From Sclerodactyla briareus (Eukaryota > Echinodermata > Holothuroidea > Dendrochirotida > Sclerodactylidae): 64,000 bases of DNA. The stretch is from NCBI GenBank assembly GCA_026419785.1, contig JAODTK010005176.1:62001-126000 (forward strand). Reading direction: 5' to 3'. Shown here in pieces: positions 1 to 12,975 of this stretch. The position numbers were made by a program, and so were the translations under genes. A model generated the notes under the pieces. It ran no database searches, was not told the origin of the DNA, and was given only the letters and a program-made list of their open reading frames with translations. Positions within the stretch are counted from its first letter, which is position 1. The number at the start of each line of letters is the position of its first letter.

Positions 1-1715
1 CAATGTAGCGTCAACGCGAAATAAGTCATCAAACATGCTGCACTTCGTAACGTACAGAGGCTGTGAAGATAAGTTGTGTCATAACCTTTCGGACCTACTC
101 GACCTTTTCAAACTACTCATTGCGGTGACAAGGTTCTTTGGGTCAGTACTCATTCTAGATGCAGGGCTGTTCGCCAGAAGAAGATTCAATACGACGATTT
201 CATAAATATGATAACAGAGAGGAAGCGATAGTGACGTAAAGGAGGTAAGACGAGTGAAGAGCCTGAAGCTGATGTAATGTACCAAGAAGTGTCCTAGCAA
301 TCGGGATGAAGATTAGGAAGCATCAAACTTCGCAATGGAGTGATTTGAGTAGGCAGAACCATCCTTATGCCGTACCGTCATAGCCGCCAAGTCCCAGTCA
401 AGCGTCACTGATTCACTTTTTCTTCACTGTCAAGTCACAGGTCAAAAAGAAAATAGCCAAGATCCATTTGTGACGATCGCGCATATCCAAGGGTTTTTGA
501 TTGGCTGTGGTTTGTATAAATCGATTGTATTCTTGGTAGGATTAGGTAATGAAATAAGGATTAGGGTTATTTTTTCCAATGGGTCTTTTTTGGGGGGGTC
601 GGCTTCCTGCTAGGACCATAACATTCAGAAGTTAGGAGAGAAACCCATGGACTCGAAGAACCTACTGACAGGTTTTTCGAAGGTTTAAAAAACAAGAGAT
701 AACTTGTATGATAGCATATTATACGCTCTTAAAACTGATAATTTGTTGGATTTGTTTCGCATGGATTCAGAATCTCCAAAATCCTATTTCAATGACTAAC
801 ATACCTTTGGCAAGTTCCTTTGTGCTTGGACGGTTTGGGGCATCTCCCATTCGCTGCCCAGCAGCAGGGTCTAAGTACCCATCGTTGGCAGATATCCCGT
901 ACACGGTAGGAACCAGTCCCAGCTTTCTGTAGGCCTCTCGACTCAACATTGATGTCACTGGTTGAACTTCGGAAACTCTTCTTTTTTTCTGGAGCACCGG
1001 ATTCTACTCAACTGTACTGTATCGAATAGGAGTTTGTGTCACAATCCCTCTTCGTGATGGATTGTATGCACCTGCACACCTTGCAACCGTCCCGAACGAA
1101 CTACTTGGGACAAGTCAGAGTAGCATGTCTATTATGCTAGCATCTCGGGCATGTTGAAAGATGGATAAATCAGAACCCGCCCCCAAATTTGAAAGTTCTG
1201 ATCCAGGTCCTGTTTTGAAGCATCTTGACGTCACGAGAAGACAAAGCGAAGGCCGCCAGAGACTTATACATTTAATGCTGGAATCCATTTGTGCCTTGAT
1301 AACAGAAAGGTCAGGGAAGGGTATTCAGACACATAAAAAGAATATTTATTATGTCCCTTGTAACATTTCACTTCACATTCAGATCTCCATATATATTTCG
1401 TTTTGTTCCCAGGTTTCACAGAATGAAGGTCATATTTGAGTGAAAATTGACAATTGGCTAAGAAACTAAGACTGGTCTGTTACTGACTACAGAAGAGTTC
1501 GAACTCCCCGTCCACGCTCGGGATACCTTTACCTATCACCACTGTATAAACTTCTCCTCTTTGATGATCTTTTGAATCTGTAATTCCAAATACTCGAAAG
1601 ATTCCCGTATAATCCAACAAAAGGTATAGATTAATTTCAATTCACTACTGGACTAGATTGATCAGCTGGCCAGCTAGCCAAAACGGCCATAAATCGGCTA
1701 TATACTACGAGAACT
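1..1715. other. No recognisable gene
   Basis: I see no conserved protein segment, RNA gene or clear transposon end here. Short open frames exist on both strands, but none has recognisable motifs or paired splice sites. A G-run near 590 resembles the homopolymers seen elsewhere in the window next to small transposon ends, but no such end is visible beside this one. Confidence 0.4.
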
Positions 1716-1720
1716 GTGTC

Positions 1721-1965
1721 TAATCTATCATCTTATCTATCTATCTATCTTATCTATCTATCTATCGATCTATCTATCTATCTATCTACTATCTATATGT
1801 CTGTCCGTCTGTCTGTCTGTCTTGCTGCCTGTCTATCTATCATCTTCTATCTATCTATCTCTATCTATCGATCTATCTCTCTATCTGTCTGTCTGGCTGT
1901 CTGTCTGTCCGTCTGTCTATCTAGCTATCTATCATTCTATCTATCTATCTATCTATCACTAACCA
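1721..1965. repeat. TATC/TGTC compound microsatellite
   Basis: A run of TATC units is interspersed with TGTC and TGCC units and interrupted by short ATC-rich spacers. The tetramers keep phase for long stretches and then slip. The open frame through it (mostly Ser, Tyr, Leu, Ile) is an artefact of the repeat. The complementary GATA family recurs near 53.6 and 54.2 kb. Confidence 0.95.
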
Positions 1966-2221
1966 TCCAACTCTTACCTACCTAACCCCCTCCCTATTCT
2001 TGAATACGATTAGTGGAGGAGCAGTAATACATTCTGCCTGAATGCAAACTTCTTTTTTTTCATTCTGTTAACAAATTCAGCAACCTCTATAGAAGTTCCT
2101 CCTTATAATTATCTCAAGCTCATCGGTCCCGAACGGGTCCAATCAACGAGATATTGTAGTCCAGTTTTGCCAAGCAACGGTTTGCTATGGTAACCGTAGT
2201 GGGGTGGGTAAAAAAAACTAT

Positions 2222-3100
2222 CATTACGAAAGACTCCACTGAAAAGCTTTTTCATTCCTTGCAAATCGTTAAATCTGTCAAAAGTTCCTGACTGGTTGGG
2301 GGCCTCTGAGGACTGCCACTACCAAAGGAATGTTCTAGTTTTCGGTTATAGTGCTGTTATAATTCAATAATTTCTCCTCAAATCTTACATATCGGAATTA
2401 TTATGTACATAATGTTGAATTTTCAGCCCCAGTTGGTGCTGATTGCGGCTTTCCGAACTTTTAATTTTGGTGATTCATAGCCATAGTAGACATCTTTCGA
2501 TGCCCGAATTTCACCGTTTTATTCGAGGCTTTCCTTTGGTGAGGTCAAGATCAACCATGCCGTGAATTACCGGCCTTGTTCTATCAGCCGCCCTCACCCA
2601 TTCGTTGTCAGTTAGTTACTACTCCTCAAAAGTGAACTTCCTACACGTAAAAATGTGTCGCGGAATATCACATGCAACTGATGCAAGTGTATATTTGCGC
2701 TAAAGAATGCACAAATAGATGGGAACATTCATGAATAAAACGTTCTTTTCACTTCCCTCCAACCAACAATTGAAAAGTGACACCACAAACCAGCGTGATA
2801 CCTGAATACCTGAGTATGTTTACCAGGTTGGATGCATCCCTCGGTTTGAATCCTAGGAATACCAAAACAACGCCGCAGGACCCTTTCTGGCGAAAAAGTA
2901 TTTCTGGGGGTAATCCTGAGCAAGAAATTCATTGCAGCGACCATTTTCATGATTATGACGCATTTCAGCATGTTTTGGAGCAGAATTATGTTTCCCTATT
3001 ATTTCCCACTTCGAAGGTCAAATGTCCAGGCTTGTGTTTACCCCTGGAGAGGTGAACCAGAATACCGTAGCTTCACTGGAGAGTTACCCATTGGTGAGGT
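2222..3100. repeat. Dispersed repeat R1, copy 1
   Basis: This segment aligns by eye, in the same orientation, with 41,385-42,310. Shared anchors occur in order: AAGTTCCTG, a CAGTTGGTGCTGA-like block, GAGTGAACT.C, CCAACCAACAATT, and ACCGTAGCTTCACTGGAGA near the end. The copies differ by many substitutions and one-base indels, and the second copy carries a TTAG microsatellite that this one lacks. No reverse transcriptase or transposase is visible and the ends are not defined. I cannot tell whether this is a mobile element or an old segmental duplication. R2 starts about 85 bases downstream, so R1 and R2 may be parts of one longer element. Confidence 0.65.
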
Positions 3101-3185
3101 AAAACCCATTGGTATGCCAGGTGATCCAGCATTGGAAGTGCAGCACGGAAGTGTCCGTTCGTGTGTGTGCGCCATGTGTGTGTAA

Positions 3186-3610
3186 GGGCTGATTCCCATA
3201 ATATGCGTTGCCTAGTCCGGGCTAGATGTTAAAATCAGCAATTTATGAAAACGAACGTTTGTTTCAGAAGAGAAAACACTGTAAGTTTCATGCGAAAAGA
3301 CCATAACATGCAGCAGCCCTTGCCTATTGTCATTGTTTGGCCTTTAAGGAAGATATCCCATAGAATTAATTTCGCGGTGATACGCCATCGCTTGATAGCG
3401 CATTGGTACTGTGCGCTCTTTCACCTATTTCGGGTTAGATTGCTTTCATTTTACATTTTATGCCTATTGAACCAATATCTATCTTTTTGAAAACTAATCG
3501 AACATATTCAGACACTGGCTCCCGCTCAGTTGTCACGTATTGCCGCTTTTTCACATTGCTTTTGCCGGACCCGCATAAGCATCTATGGAATCACAGGCCG
3601 TCGTGTTGTG
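3186..3610. repeat. Dispersed repeat R2, copy 1
   Basis: This segment is collinear and in the same orientation with 12,557-12,975. Shared anchors in order are GTTTCAGAAGAGAAA, GCGAAAAG.CCATAA, TTCGCGGTGAT, AACC.AATATCTATCTT and ACATATTCA.ACA. The copies are diverged and differ by numerous small indels. No coding capacity is recognised. Its position directly after R1 suggests a composite element, of which the 12.6-kb copy keeps only this part. Confidence 0.6.
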
Positions 3611-3879
3611 TGGTTGCGTTTTGGCGTGGTCCGTCAGATTTTTCATGGATTTCAAATTTGCACACGTCCCTGGATATCCATAAAACACACATGTTTCCTC
3701 TCAAAATAGACGGAAACTATCACAATGGTTATTATTGTTCAAATTTTCCACCTTTTTTTCAGATTTTGCTGATCCAAAACTTATTTTATTCAATTTATTC
3801 ATCACTTCCAGTGAACAAATCATACAATATATAATGTATCCATAAAGAGACTTATAAACTGTCTAAAATTACCATTCAC

Positions 3880-5690
3880 TGAAGTAATGGGGGAGACCAG
3901 AAGAAAGGTCGACAACTCTCCAAAGTCTGGCCACCCAAAGAAGAAAAAAAGCAAGAAAATAAGGAAAGAGGGACCGAAAGTGTAGAAAATAGGTGGAGTT
4001 GATACGGGTTGTAGGCAACCTATACGACGATAATCCTTCTACTCAGCATGATAAGCCACGATTGTTGAGATAATGTTTTAGCCTGCGCTTGAAAATAACT
4101 GAAGCATTAGTAACCCTGACATAGTTCGCGGCAAAGAATTCCCGAGAACCTAATAATATTGGCATATGGATATTGGTAAATAAGTGCATTACAAATGAAA
4201 TAAGTAGTTTGTCCTATTTCCTGGAAGACAACTAAGTCGTTTTATATACCTATTGATGTTGCACCACGCTCATTGCCACACATTATTGATAGGGTTATCC
4301 CTTTCAAATTTCATGTATGGTAATTCCCCAAAAATTGTTTCAGTAATTTTTTTAATTGATTTATCATTTATCTTTATTTCCACATGAAAACCCACCGCTC
4401 TAAAAACCACAAACACGAGAATGTGTTTACTGAGAGCCCTTTATGACGGCTATAATATAGTTCCTTATTAACCACACTTGATCCCTGTGTCAAGTCTCTA
4501 TGCTTATAGAGGATAGTTGTGTCATGAGCACACATTGTAAATTCCAATTCTGTGGAGATGGCATTAATTCATTCCTATAGATTGGGAGAAGGATGGTCGC
4601 CAAAATGGTACCCTGTGAAACCCCCCACAAAACAATGTTTTGTAAAGTAGATGTTGTTGAGAATTAAGCTGACAAGCTGTAGCGGGGCTCTTTAAAATAA
4701 TTTGAAATCGAATGCATGTACTTTCCCTTGAGGCCATATGTTATATATTTATGTAACAACATATATGATCCGACTTATCGAATGCCTTTACTGATCAGAA
4801 ATGTTCCAATTGCGAATTATTTCCGTTCCAAAAAGCAAATGTAATGTCATCAACAACGTTACCAAGAGCCGTATATGTTGCATGTTTCTTTCTCACGGAA
4901 GCCATACGGAGTAATTTGATAAGAATGTTGCTTTGTTGAGAAATTGGTTATTCGATTATGCGTTAGTCTTTCTAACACTTCGTATAGTACTGGAGTACGG
5001 AGATTGGTCTATAATTACTGACTATCCTTGAGTCTCCACTTTTGAAGATTGGTATAACTTTTCATTCTTACTTGCTGTAAAGCCTCCTGTATCTACAGAA
5101 ATATTGAAATGTGTGAACAATAACAGGAGATAGAGTGAACACTAATTTTGAAAATATCCGTGGGAATTTGATCGACTCCTGGACTCTTCCCATTTGCCAA
5201 AGATGATGAGATGACATTTCACCTTCGATCAATTTCGTAATGAGTTAGATACATTGAATTGGGGGTTATTATTTTTATCTAGGAAATGTGAAAAGTTGAC
5301 ATTATTATTATCATTTTTATTCGACAATGTTGTCCCACAAATATGAAGTATCATTGAAGGCTCGGTTTATGCGGTTGGCTCATTCTTTTACCTACTTTGT
5401 CATCATTTCTGTAATATTTTTCCCACTTTTTTTCATAAAACTCATTACCACCCGCCAAGTTTCCCTTCTTATTACCAATATTTTTCTGGATCTTCTCATT
5501 ATAGTAATTTCTCTGAGCGTTTTTTATAGAGCATTGAGTTTATTCCTATAGCTGTGTATTTCTCTTCCTATTAGCGTAAGGTTTTAAGGAAGTTTGCAAG
5601 AGGACATGCGTTTTCTTCGTGATCTGTGATCACCAGCACATCAGACCAGTCAGTTCTGTTAATCATTCCGACAGAGTGATTGTAGTATAT
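3880..5690 (-). pseudogene. LINE reverse transcriptase remnant (minus strand)
   Basis: Read on the minus strand in shifting frames, this region gives a non-LTR reverse transcriptase in the right order. First comes a linker rich in Asn/Asp, then a GVDQIPTDIFK-like segment. It is followed by IVSNYRPISVL (about 5,033-4,987), RKKHATYTALGNVVDD, a KAFD..DH finger segment and a VGG.TG stretch where the PQG box belongs. The palm signature appears as CAHDTTIL (about 4,550-4,511) in place of the usual YADDT. Every block is separated by stops or frameshifts and the catalytic first Asp is lost, so this copy is dead. The matching endonuclease lies at 7,719-8,480, beyond a 2.0-kb hAT-like insertion. The pattern fits a CR1/jockey-group LINE, but I cannot place the clade. 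Confidence 0.8.
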
Positions 5691-7718
5691 CAGGGCGGCG
5701 CCACGGGGGTTGGGCAGAAGGGCGGCTGCCCCTCCCCCCCCCCCCCCCCAATGGGTTTGGGGCCGAAAAAATAAATCGTTAAAATTTCTTCATATTGTCA
5801 AAATACTTATCCAACGTAGGATATTTCCTATTCGTTCTCATCGAGAGTCGAATCGAGACTCAAACCGTTGCTGTAATATAGAGTTCGCAAATTTAGTGTA
5901 ATGTTTACGGTTTGGAAACACTGTGGTCCTATAAGCCCCGTTTTGTTAATATTAGGTTACAGGACTCAATTTTAACCTTGTCACTTCGCAGCGCCTTCCG
6001 GCTTATGTGTGACCACGTGGCATTCGTGATCACTCCGACCAATGCCGAGTTACCGCGCCATTAGATTTTTCGAATTTTGCATTAATTTAGACGACACATA
6101 GCCTAACAGCTAACACGGTGGACAAGACAGAGGTCCATTCGCGTGACCCGCTACGATATGAAATGTAAGCGCAACAGGACGGCATGTGACAGGAGGGGTA
6201 GAAAGAGGGGACACGGTTTTAGGTGGGTGCGGCCTTTCATAATATTAAGGAATATGTAATAAAGCGAGTCTTAATATGAAAAAGAAGAACTGTTGTCAAC
6301 GGAAACTTTTTCACCTTTTTTTTAATTCCACTCGATCTGTCTTCAAGTTATAAAAGTCTGTCAAAACCCAAGAGTGCCGCTTGGGGGATGTGCGAGTGTG
6401 ACACATAAGTCAACCATGCAGTCTATAACTCTATTTAAGAGCGGCTTGAAACAGAAAAGCGAAGAAGAGAGCTTAGAAGGGACTAGAGTTGTTACTTGAC
6501 ATAGCCCCGAGCGTCGTTATTTATGTAGGTGTTGAAGTATGATGCTCCATTTGTTTCATGTACGTACATTCTAAAAAAAATTGTGTGTAATTACTCCAAA
6601 GGAGTGATTTGGGGGACATTGCTATGGTGATGTCTTCAAATCGACTCATTTGGAGTGATTTTCCCACCATTTTTTTTAGATCTACGGCTGAAGGAGTAAA
6701 AATATCCTTCTTTTTTTGCAGCTTGATATATTGGAATTCTGATTGAGACTGCTTTAACTGCTTTTCTAGAGTTATTCTATTGGAATTACAGAAAAATTAA
6801 CTAACAACTGTGTCAGTTGCTTTTTTTTTGTTTTATTCATTTCCACCATCTTTAGCATACAAACATGCATTTTGCTGCGGTAAGCGCTCTACAAGTCATC
6901 ATGTCTCTCCGTGCGTCCTTTCGTTCGTTCGTCCGTTGTTCGTTCTGTCGTCCGTCCGTTCTTTCGGCACGTTCACATTCGTAAACTTCTGAACCGTACA
7001 TGTCGTAGGTGTCAGGGTTGAGCACTTGTGGGTGGATGAAGCTTGCCACTGGCTAGGCGGACTTACATTTTTGTTTACATAATGTGATGAAATTTCATTA
7101 AATCAATTAATTACCCCAATAAGTCTCATTTGTCAACTTCTGACCGAACATTCAATCAGGTTGAAACGGGGTGGGTGAAATGAAGCATGCCACTGTCTAG
7201 GCTGAGTGGATTTTATGTTGCATTGTTTGATAATTTTATTAATCCAATTATTTATCACATTTCCCAACTTCCTTGGTAGCTAGCTCTCTGTGACAGGTGT
7301 GAGGTTTGTTTCATTACCCCCATCCCTTCCCTCCGCCAACCAGTGTTTACCTTATCTGCCAGCAGTCCATGTCGACTCGCGCTTGTTTTCTAAAAAAGTA
7401 AGCCTGCCTACCTTTAGCATAACGTAGTACAGTCTCATCGGTTATTTTTTGTCAGGTGTATCCGATAAAATCTGACCTCCTGGAAAAATTGTCATACATT
7501 TTTATTTTTTCCCGAATTTTGATTTTTTGTCAAAAATCGTTGAAGTAGATACACTTCAAAGTGTATCAATGTGTCCAGTGGCAACCATTTTTCATTCTAA
7601 GCAGTATTAATGACTCAAAAAAATCGACCCCCCCTCACCATTAGACCCTCGTCCCCCATGCAGACATCCATGCCAAAAACCTGCCCCCCCCCTATCGTAA
7701 AACCCTGGCGCCGCCCTG
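5691..7718. mobile_element. hAT-like non-autonomous DNA element inserted in the LINE
   Basis: The left end begins CAGGGCGGCGCCA and the right end finishes TGGCGCCGCCCTG, a perfect 13-bp inverted repeat, followed on both sides by C/G-rich sequence. CAGGG...CCCTG ends are typical of the hAT superfamily. The flanking bases do not form a clean 8-bp duplication (TAGTATAT on the left, AGTAGTGA on the right), which may reflect indels or decay. No transposase is recognisable inside, so it appears non-autonomous. It sits exactly between the endonuclease and reverse transcriptase halves of a minus-strand LINE and is therefore younger than that LINE. It carries its own small inverted-repeat insertion at 6,570-6,681. 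Confidence 0.65.
6570..6681. mobile_element. Small inverted-repeat MITE
   Basis: The left arm reads TCTAAAAAAAATTGTG and then ACTCC. The right arm, reverse-complemented, reads ATCTAAAAAAAATGGTG and then CACTCC. The element is only about 112 bp and has no coding capacity. The ends could suggest a Tc1/mariner-type MITE, but the target duplication is not clear. It lies inside the larger hAT-like element. Confidence 0.5.
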
Positions 7719-8480
7719 AGTAGTGAGTAGTGGATAGTGCGTTTTAAGATGGAGTGTGAGTAACAGCAGGGGGGGGGGGATTTATTGCGCTTACTTGGTC
7801 CTTAGAAGAATCGGAAAATGATCACCTTATAATCGTGCACTAAATGGGAGAGTCAATTTAAATAAATGGTTATTGGTAAATATATTATCCAACAGAGTTT
7901 ATACTATACTCTGTTATTCTTGGTAGGCTTATCAATTGTAGGAAAAAGACCATGGGAAGACATTTCATTTATGAAATTTTTGAGCATGATATCTTTAGAT
8001 TCAATATAATCATATTAAAAATCTCTCATGGTATAACGTAGTTGTATTTAATAATTTGCAACTTCAAGGGCATGTGTAACGTACAACCAAGCTCCTCGAA
8101 AAATGAAGTCATTCATTTGAGGGCCTCTAATTACAACACCAACTAAAATATTTCTCGTGTTCCTGAGGTAACATCGACGATTAGTGTTTCAAATTGAGTT
8201 TTCACAGTTGTGATCGATAGTTGAAACTGCATAATTTTCATCAATGTACAAGGTACACATACCCTTCCCATTGGCTCCTATCTTTAATACAAAAATTAAA
8301 GCCCGTATATTGAACATTGTAGTATTATCCTTAGCACTCAGCCAAGTTTCAGTTACTCCAATGAAAACTAATAGGAATCTAGCTTGTTACAATGTTACCA
8401 ACAATGTACCTGAAATTTTTTAGCCGGCCTACGACTCTTGACATTAAGTTGCAGTCCTCTTTTTCAGGAAGGGAGGCACT
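7719..8480 (-). pseudogene. LINE endonuclease remnant (5' part of the 3.9-8.5 kb LINE)
   Basis: The minus strand gives pieces of an apurinic-type LINE endonuclease in order across frames: a TETWLSAKDNTTMFNI-like segment (about 8,350-8,310), G.MCTLYIDENYAVST, then LPQEHEKYFSWCCN. FINEMSSHGLFPTID follows, and finally LDNIFTNNHLF with a GDHFPI box (about 7,860-7,810). This is the expected C-terminal order, ending with the S/GDH catalytic His motif. Frameshifts occur every 30-60 codons. The reverse transcriptase that should follow is displaced by the hAT-like insertion at 5,691-7,718. Confidence 0.7.
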
Positions 8481-11400
8481 AATCCAGTCTGTGTAAGTCG
8501 CTCTGCTGTAATCGAATGGAGGATTTACAATATACCAAACTGATTCACCCCTTTTCGTTTATAATCGTTGCGTGAATTTAGGAATCGCGGCCAATTTTAA
8601 TAAAAATCAAAAGAATACAATCGTACTTACATGAGAGTGGAGAGAATCATCATCCGGTTGCTAGCAAAAGGGAAAACTTCAATGATCAACGAAGCCATGA
8701 AATAAGAAAAAGAGTCAACAGGTATCGAGGGAAATATCCCAACAATACTATGAATCCCACGCACTGCTACTACTAACTGTAACAGAAGCATATATACAGC
8801 ACTGGTCTGTACTGTCCGGGGTTGCCCCCCCCCCAAAATTTCCTCCGTCCCAAATAAAATTTTCAAAGAAGTATTTTGTCTGGATAAAGGCCCATGCACT
8901 CCATTCCATTTCTCCGCCCGGCTGATTTTATTGGGTCCCGTCCGTTCATATTCTGAAACATCCATCGTACTTCCAATCTAATCGAAATCTTGAGGTTTTC
9001 GGTCACTAACACGTCAATCATTTCGATTAGGCGGGATTTAACGACCTTAACCATTAACCAAAGTTTCTGCCTCGTGGGATAACACTTAAGAGTGCCCGAA
9101 AAACACATTTGTGAACGCGTCCCGAGTCTAATTGTAACGTCGTTTTTAACGTGTACATAGCTATTGAAATTCGAACTGGTCTAACTCGCTCTTCTTCCTC
9201 TCAATCGGCTATGCGTTTGCGCGTAGAGGCGTGTAACCAAGCAAATCGTTGTGGTACAACCAAATAGATTTTCTCTAACCGCGATAACTACTATAGAGTT
9301 GAACAATTCTATACCTTCCTTTGGACACTGTCAAACAACGTATAGAAAAACGGTTTTCAGAAACGACCTCTCTATCGTCAATGACTTGATGTTTGTTCAG
9401 ACAGGCGATGGGTTCCAATCCGGGCCGGCGTAGACCACTGGGGATACAGAAGAGTCCTTGAGAACGCTTGTGATCGTCTGAGACTGACCATTACCCCGCC
9501 AATCAAAGAAACACTCTTTTTCTCCAATCTACTGACCAACACGACAGAACGAAAAGCACTACAAACGCCCGGAGGAATCCCCCTCAATAAGGCAGATAAC
9601 TGAACAATTCCGAACTCAACGAATGCGAGATATGTTTCCTGCCTTGCCCATCCTCTAACGGATTTATTGGACACTTCCTCCCTTCGCTACCGCAGAGAGA
9701 TCTTTTCTGTGTTGAGAAGACTGAAAAAACCTACCTGAGATATGCCATGGTTCAGACTCGAACTGTCGTCCTTAGCTTTGTTTGAATGGAGAAAGATTTT
9801 CAGGTGGACATTCTAGTATCCACTGCTGAACTCAGCAGCAGTGCGATCTGCCCCGCCTCAAGCTAACTTACCTGTTCTGGGGCTAGATGTCACAGGATAG
9901 GTATAGTAGGTTGTCAGTTGATTCTGATAATTGAAACAAAGCTTACAAATTGTGCTTGAAATTGAAATGATGATCCAGCTGCGTTCGGGTTTTATAATTC
10001 AAGTTTTTTTGGGTATCGTTGACACATTAGTCCGACCCCCATTGTATTCTCGAGCATTATTAACGGATTTAAGACGCACTGATATTAGGATTATTTTGTG
10101 AAACGTTCTGAAAACATACTGACTTCAAGACAGTAGCACTTTTTGTGCGTGCAATGATGCTTTGAAATACGGTGAGATAAACACACCATTTTGGCATCTA
10201 CTCGAAGTTATTCTTGAAAAAATCTCACCCACCCCCTCCCCTTAGAGACCTCCTACCCCATACAGTCACATGACATTTGGGTCCCCCCCCCCCCCACCAA
10301 CAAAAATCCCTACAGCCGCCCCTGTCCCAGAGCACATTACAGAGCTATCTACACAGTTGTACGAAACCTCCGTCAACACAATAGATAAGATAAGAGAATT
10401 TTTTCGAATTTGTGTCGCAATTTGAAAAGTCACAAATTGCAACTTCTCCCCACGCAATCACAAAATAAATTACCAAAAATGTGGATCTTAGTGTGAAAAT
10501 TGGTTTTTAGCTAAATATGGGGATTTTCTAAAAATCTGTTCTTTTTTCAACAACTTTTTTAGAGATTGGAGACTGAATGGTTTTCGAATTTTAGGACAAG
10601 GTATCATAGATAAGATGAGGGTTCCCCAGCATTTATGCTGAAAATTTGCTTTCTTCAATTTCTATGAATATTTTGATCACATGTTTGCAACTCGCATATA
10701 GTAAGCAGCCGGGTCAATCGACTGAATATTTCACTATTTTCCGAGAGATTCCCGTCTGTTCTATCTTTGTTTTCTGCCTGTCGGTTCATTCGTAACAAGT
10801 CTGAGTCGGCCCTTGGAATGATCCCTCGATATCAATTTGCGGATCAGTGAAAGTACATGATATCACTTTGAAATAATAAACAGGTGATGCATTTTCATTA
10901 TAGGAGATATTTTAATTTGGCAGTGTTATGAGTCGGAATTACAGACAGTGTTTGTTATATGGAATGAATAATGTTTCACATTGAACAATTCGAGAGATTC
11001 TCAATTAGTTTGGCGCTAAGGCACAGAGGAAATTTTGGCTAGTTATCCACCTAGATCGCGCCGGAAATGGCACTTGCCGGGCCTGAATTGCAAATCTGGA
11101 TGTGTGATTTTTTAGTAGGAAAGTTCAAAAGTTTACTCGATTAAATATAGCCAGATAAGCAGCAACACAAGCTTTGAAGCCTGTCTATATTTTTGTGCAA
11201 GCTACGTCAGCAAGTGAGTACGAACCAATTAAAAAATGCCCAAAAACCTACTGCAAATTTACAATTTACAACAAAACAGGTGGCACTAGGACCCCCCCCC
11301 CCCCCCCACTCTTCCTTTTAGTAGCTATTAATTTCTGGAACCGGCAATGTGACAAAATGCAATTAACTCACACACCGCTTTTGTGAACATAATGTGAGGT

Positions 11401-12556
11401 TGATTTTAACCAGGTATCAAACGGGAGCGCCATTATCGCAAATCCGGTCGCTGAGAATTTTTGAGAGGAATAGGTCGCTCAGATTGCAGGAACTCTTATC
11501 GGTTTTTTGTAGGGGCACAGACATTGGCATGGTAGAGGCTTCTACCAAAAGTTCTATCATCGAATAAATAATTAACCACACACTACGACTGTAGTAAAAA
11601 ATCTACGGCGTTATGGTAAAGTGACTGGGAGGGCCATGGCATGTATGAATGTCAGCTTGAAAATATGGGTGACCAGTCCCTGGCGAGAACTCCTGGTCAG
11701 CAGAGTAGAAGCTCAATCGAAGAAGGTCACTAGTAGCGTGAAGTCAATGGGCTGGCTAATTGTGGGGAATCACGTGAACCGTTCCGTGATGTGATTCAGA
11801 GCCATGAAATGTTTTAGTTGCGATATGGACCTAGCCTACGTCTAGTCGAGATTTGTGAAAAAATTAACTCCAGATTTTGAAAAAACTAAGTAAAACACCA
11901 TGTAGGCCTTTAATAGCCATGGGGGCAGAAACTTTTTGTCAAAATCCAAAAGTTGTGAGTTTTCTTGCCACTCCACAGGCGAGATGAGTTATCAATTCAT
12001 CGTCCACGCGAAATTTTTCTCATTTCCTGGGCATTCGATTGGAAAAATAGGGCATTAGTGAAGATCATATAAAGCCATCATTTTGCTGTTGCTTTATCGC
12101 TCTGCAATCTCGCGCCCAGCGGAAGATAACAAAAAACCTTGGTAGGTATGCGACTTCCAATTCACCAAACACGTCAAGAAGATCAACGTCATGCCCATCT
12201 AGAACATGTACTTTAGTCCACCAGTTCAACTTATCTAAATAAAATTAAACGAAAATCAATTTTAATGCAATGATTTCATGCCTAAAAGTCTCTAGTTATA
12301 CACCCCTAAAAACTAGTCTTGGTGCTCTAACCGGACCCTTACAGATTGACTCCCTGAAGTACTAAATAATTTGGAAGTACCGTTGCAAAAAATATGGACG
12401 CATTCTGCAAATTAGTTCGTCGCTTGGTACACAAAATCTGATTAACAACCCACAAAATGATATTCTAGGACTTTTCCGGAAGGGGGAGGGGGGTGATGGT
12501 GGAATGGCGGGGGGGGGCCGGTGAGCACGTTGTGTGAACTAGGTATATCGGCCTAA
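8481..12556. other. No recognisable gene; a lone hAT-like end near 10.33 kb
   Basis: Short open frames on both strands have no recognisable domain. A C-run at about 10,286 is followed by AGCCGCCCCTG at about 10,325, which resembles a right-hand hAT terminus, but I find no partner to the left. Another C-run lies near 11,290 beside CAGGTGGCACTAGGA. A tRNA-like B box (GGTTCCAATCC, near 9,411) has no convincing A box. The rest looks like ordinary non-coding sequence. Confidence 0.4.
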
Positions 12557-12975
12557 GGGCTAGGATTCCATAGATGCTATTGCGAACCGGGGCTCTCGAT
12601 GCGAAATCACATATTACGAAAACCGAAAGTTGTTTCAGAAGAGAAACACATAAGTGTGTGCGAAAAGCCCATAAAAAGGCAGCCAGCCCATGCATATTGT
12701 CGTGCTTGGCTTTCTGAGGAGATATTCCACAAAATTCATTCGCGGTGATTACGCATCCGCATACGCATTGGTAGATGTGCTTATTTCGCTATTCAGCGTT
12801 GGTTTTGTTTTATTTATTAAATTTTGCGGCTTTTGTAGAACCCAATATCTATCTTGTCAATAAATAGAAACATATTCAAACAGTAGCCCACGGCTCAGTT
12901 CACGTAAAATTCGCGATTTCCACATACGCATACGCATTCTATGGACACTCTAGCCTAAGCTGGAAAACCTTGCTT
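12557..12975. repeat. Dispersed repeat R2, copy 2
   Basis: This is the direct-orientation partner of 3,186-3,610 and shares the same ordered blocks (TTGTTTCAGAAGAGAAA, GCGAAAAGCCCATAA, TTCGCGGTGATTACGC, CCCAATATCTATCTTG). R1 sequence is not seen in front of it, so this copy is shorter than the one near 3 kb. No coding capacity is apparent. Confidence 0.6.

Noticed and set aside
1716-1985. An 89-codon Ser/Leu/Tyr-rich frame
   Set aside because: It is entirely the TATC/TGTC microsatellite.
7719-7726. 8-bp target duplication for the hAT-like element at 5.7-7.7 kb
   Set aside because: The flanks TAGTATAT and AGTAGTGA do not match even with one shift, so I did not claim a duplication.
9405-9430. 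Possible tRNA gene (B box GGTTCCAATCC)
   Set aside because: There is no A box at the right distance and no stem pairing.
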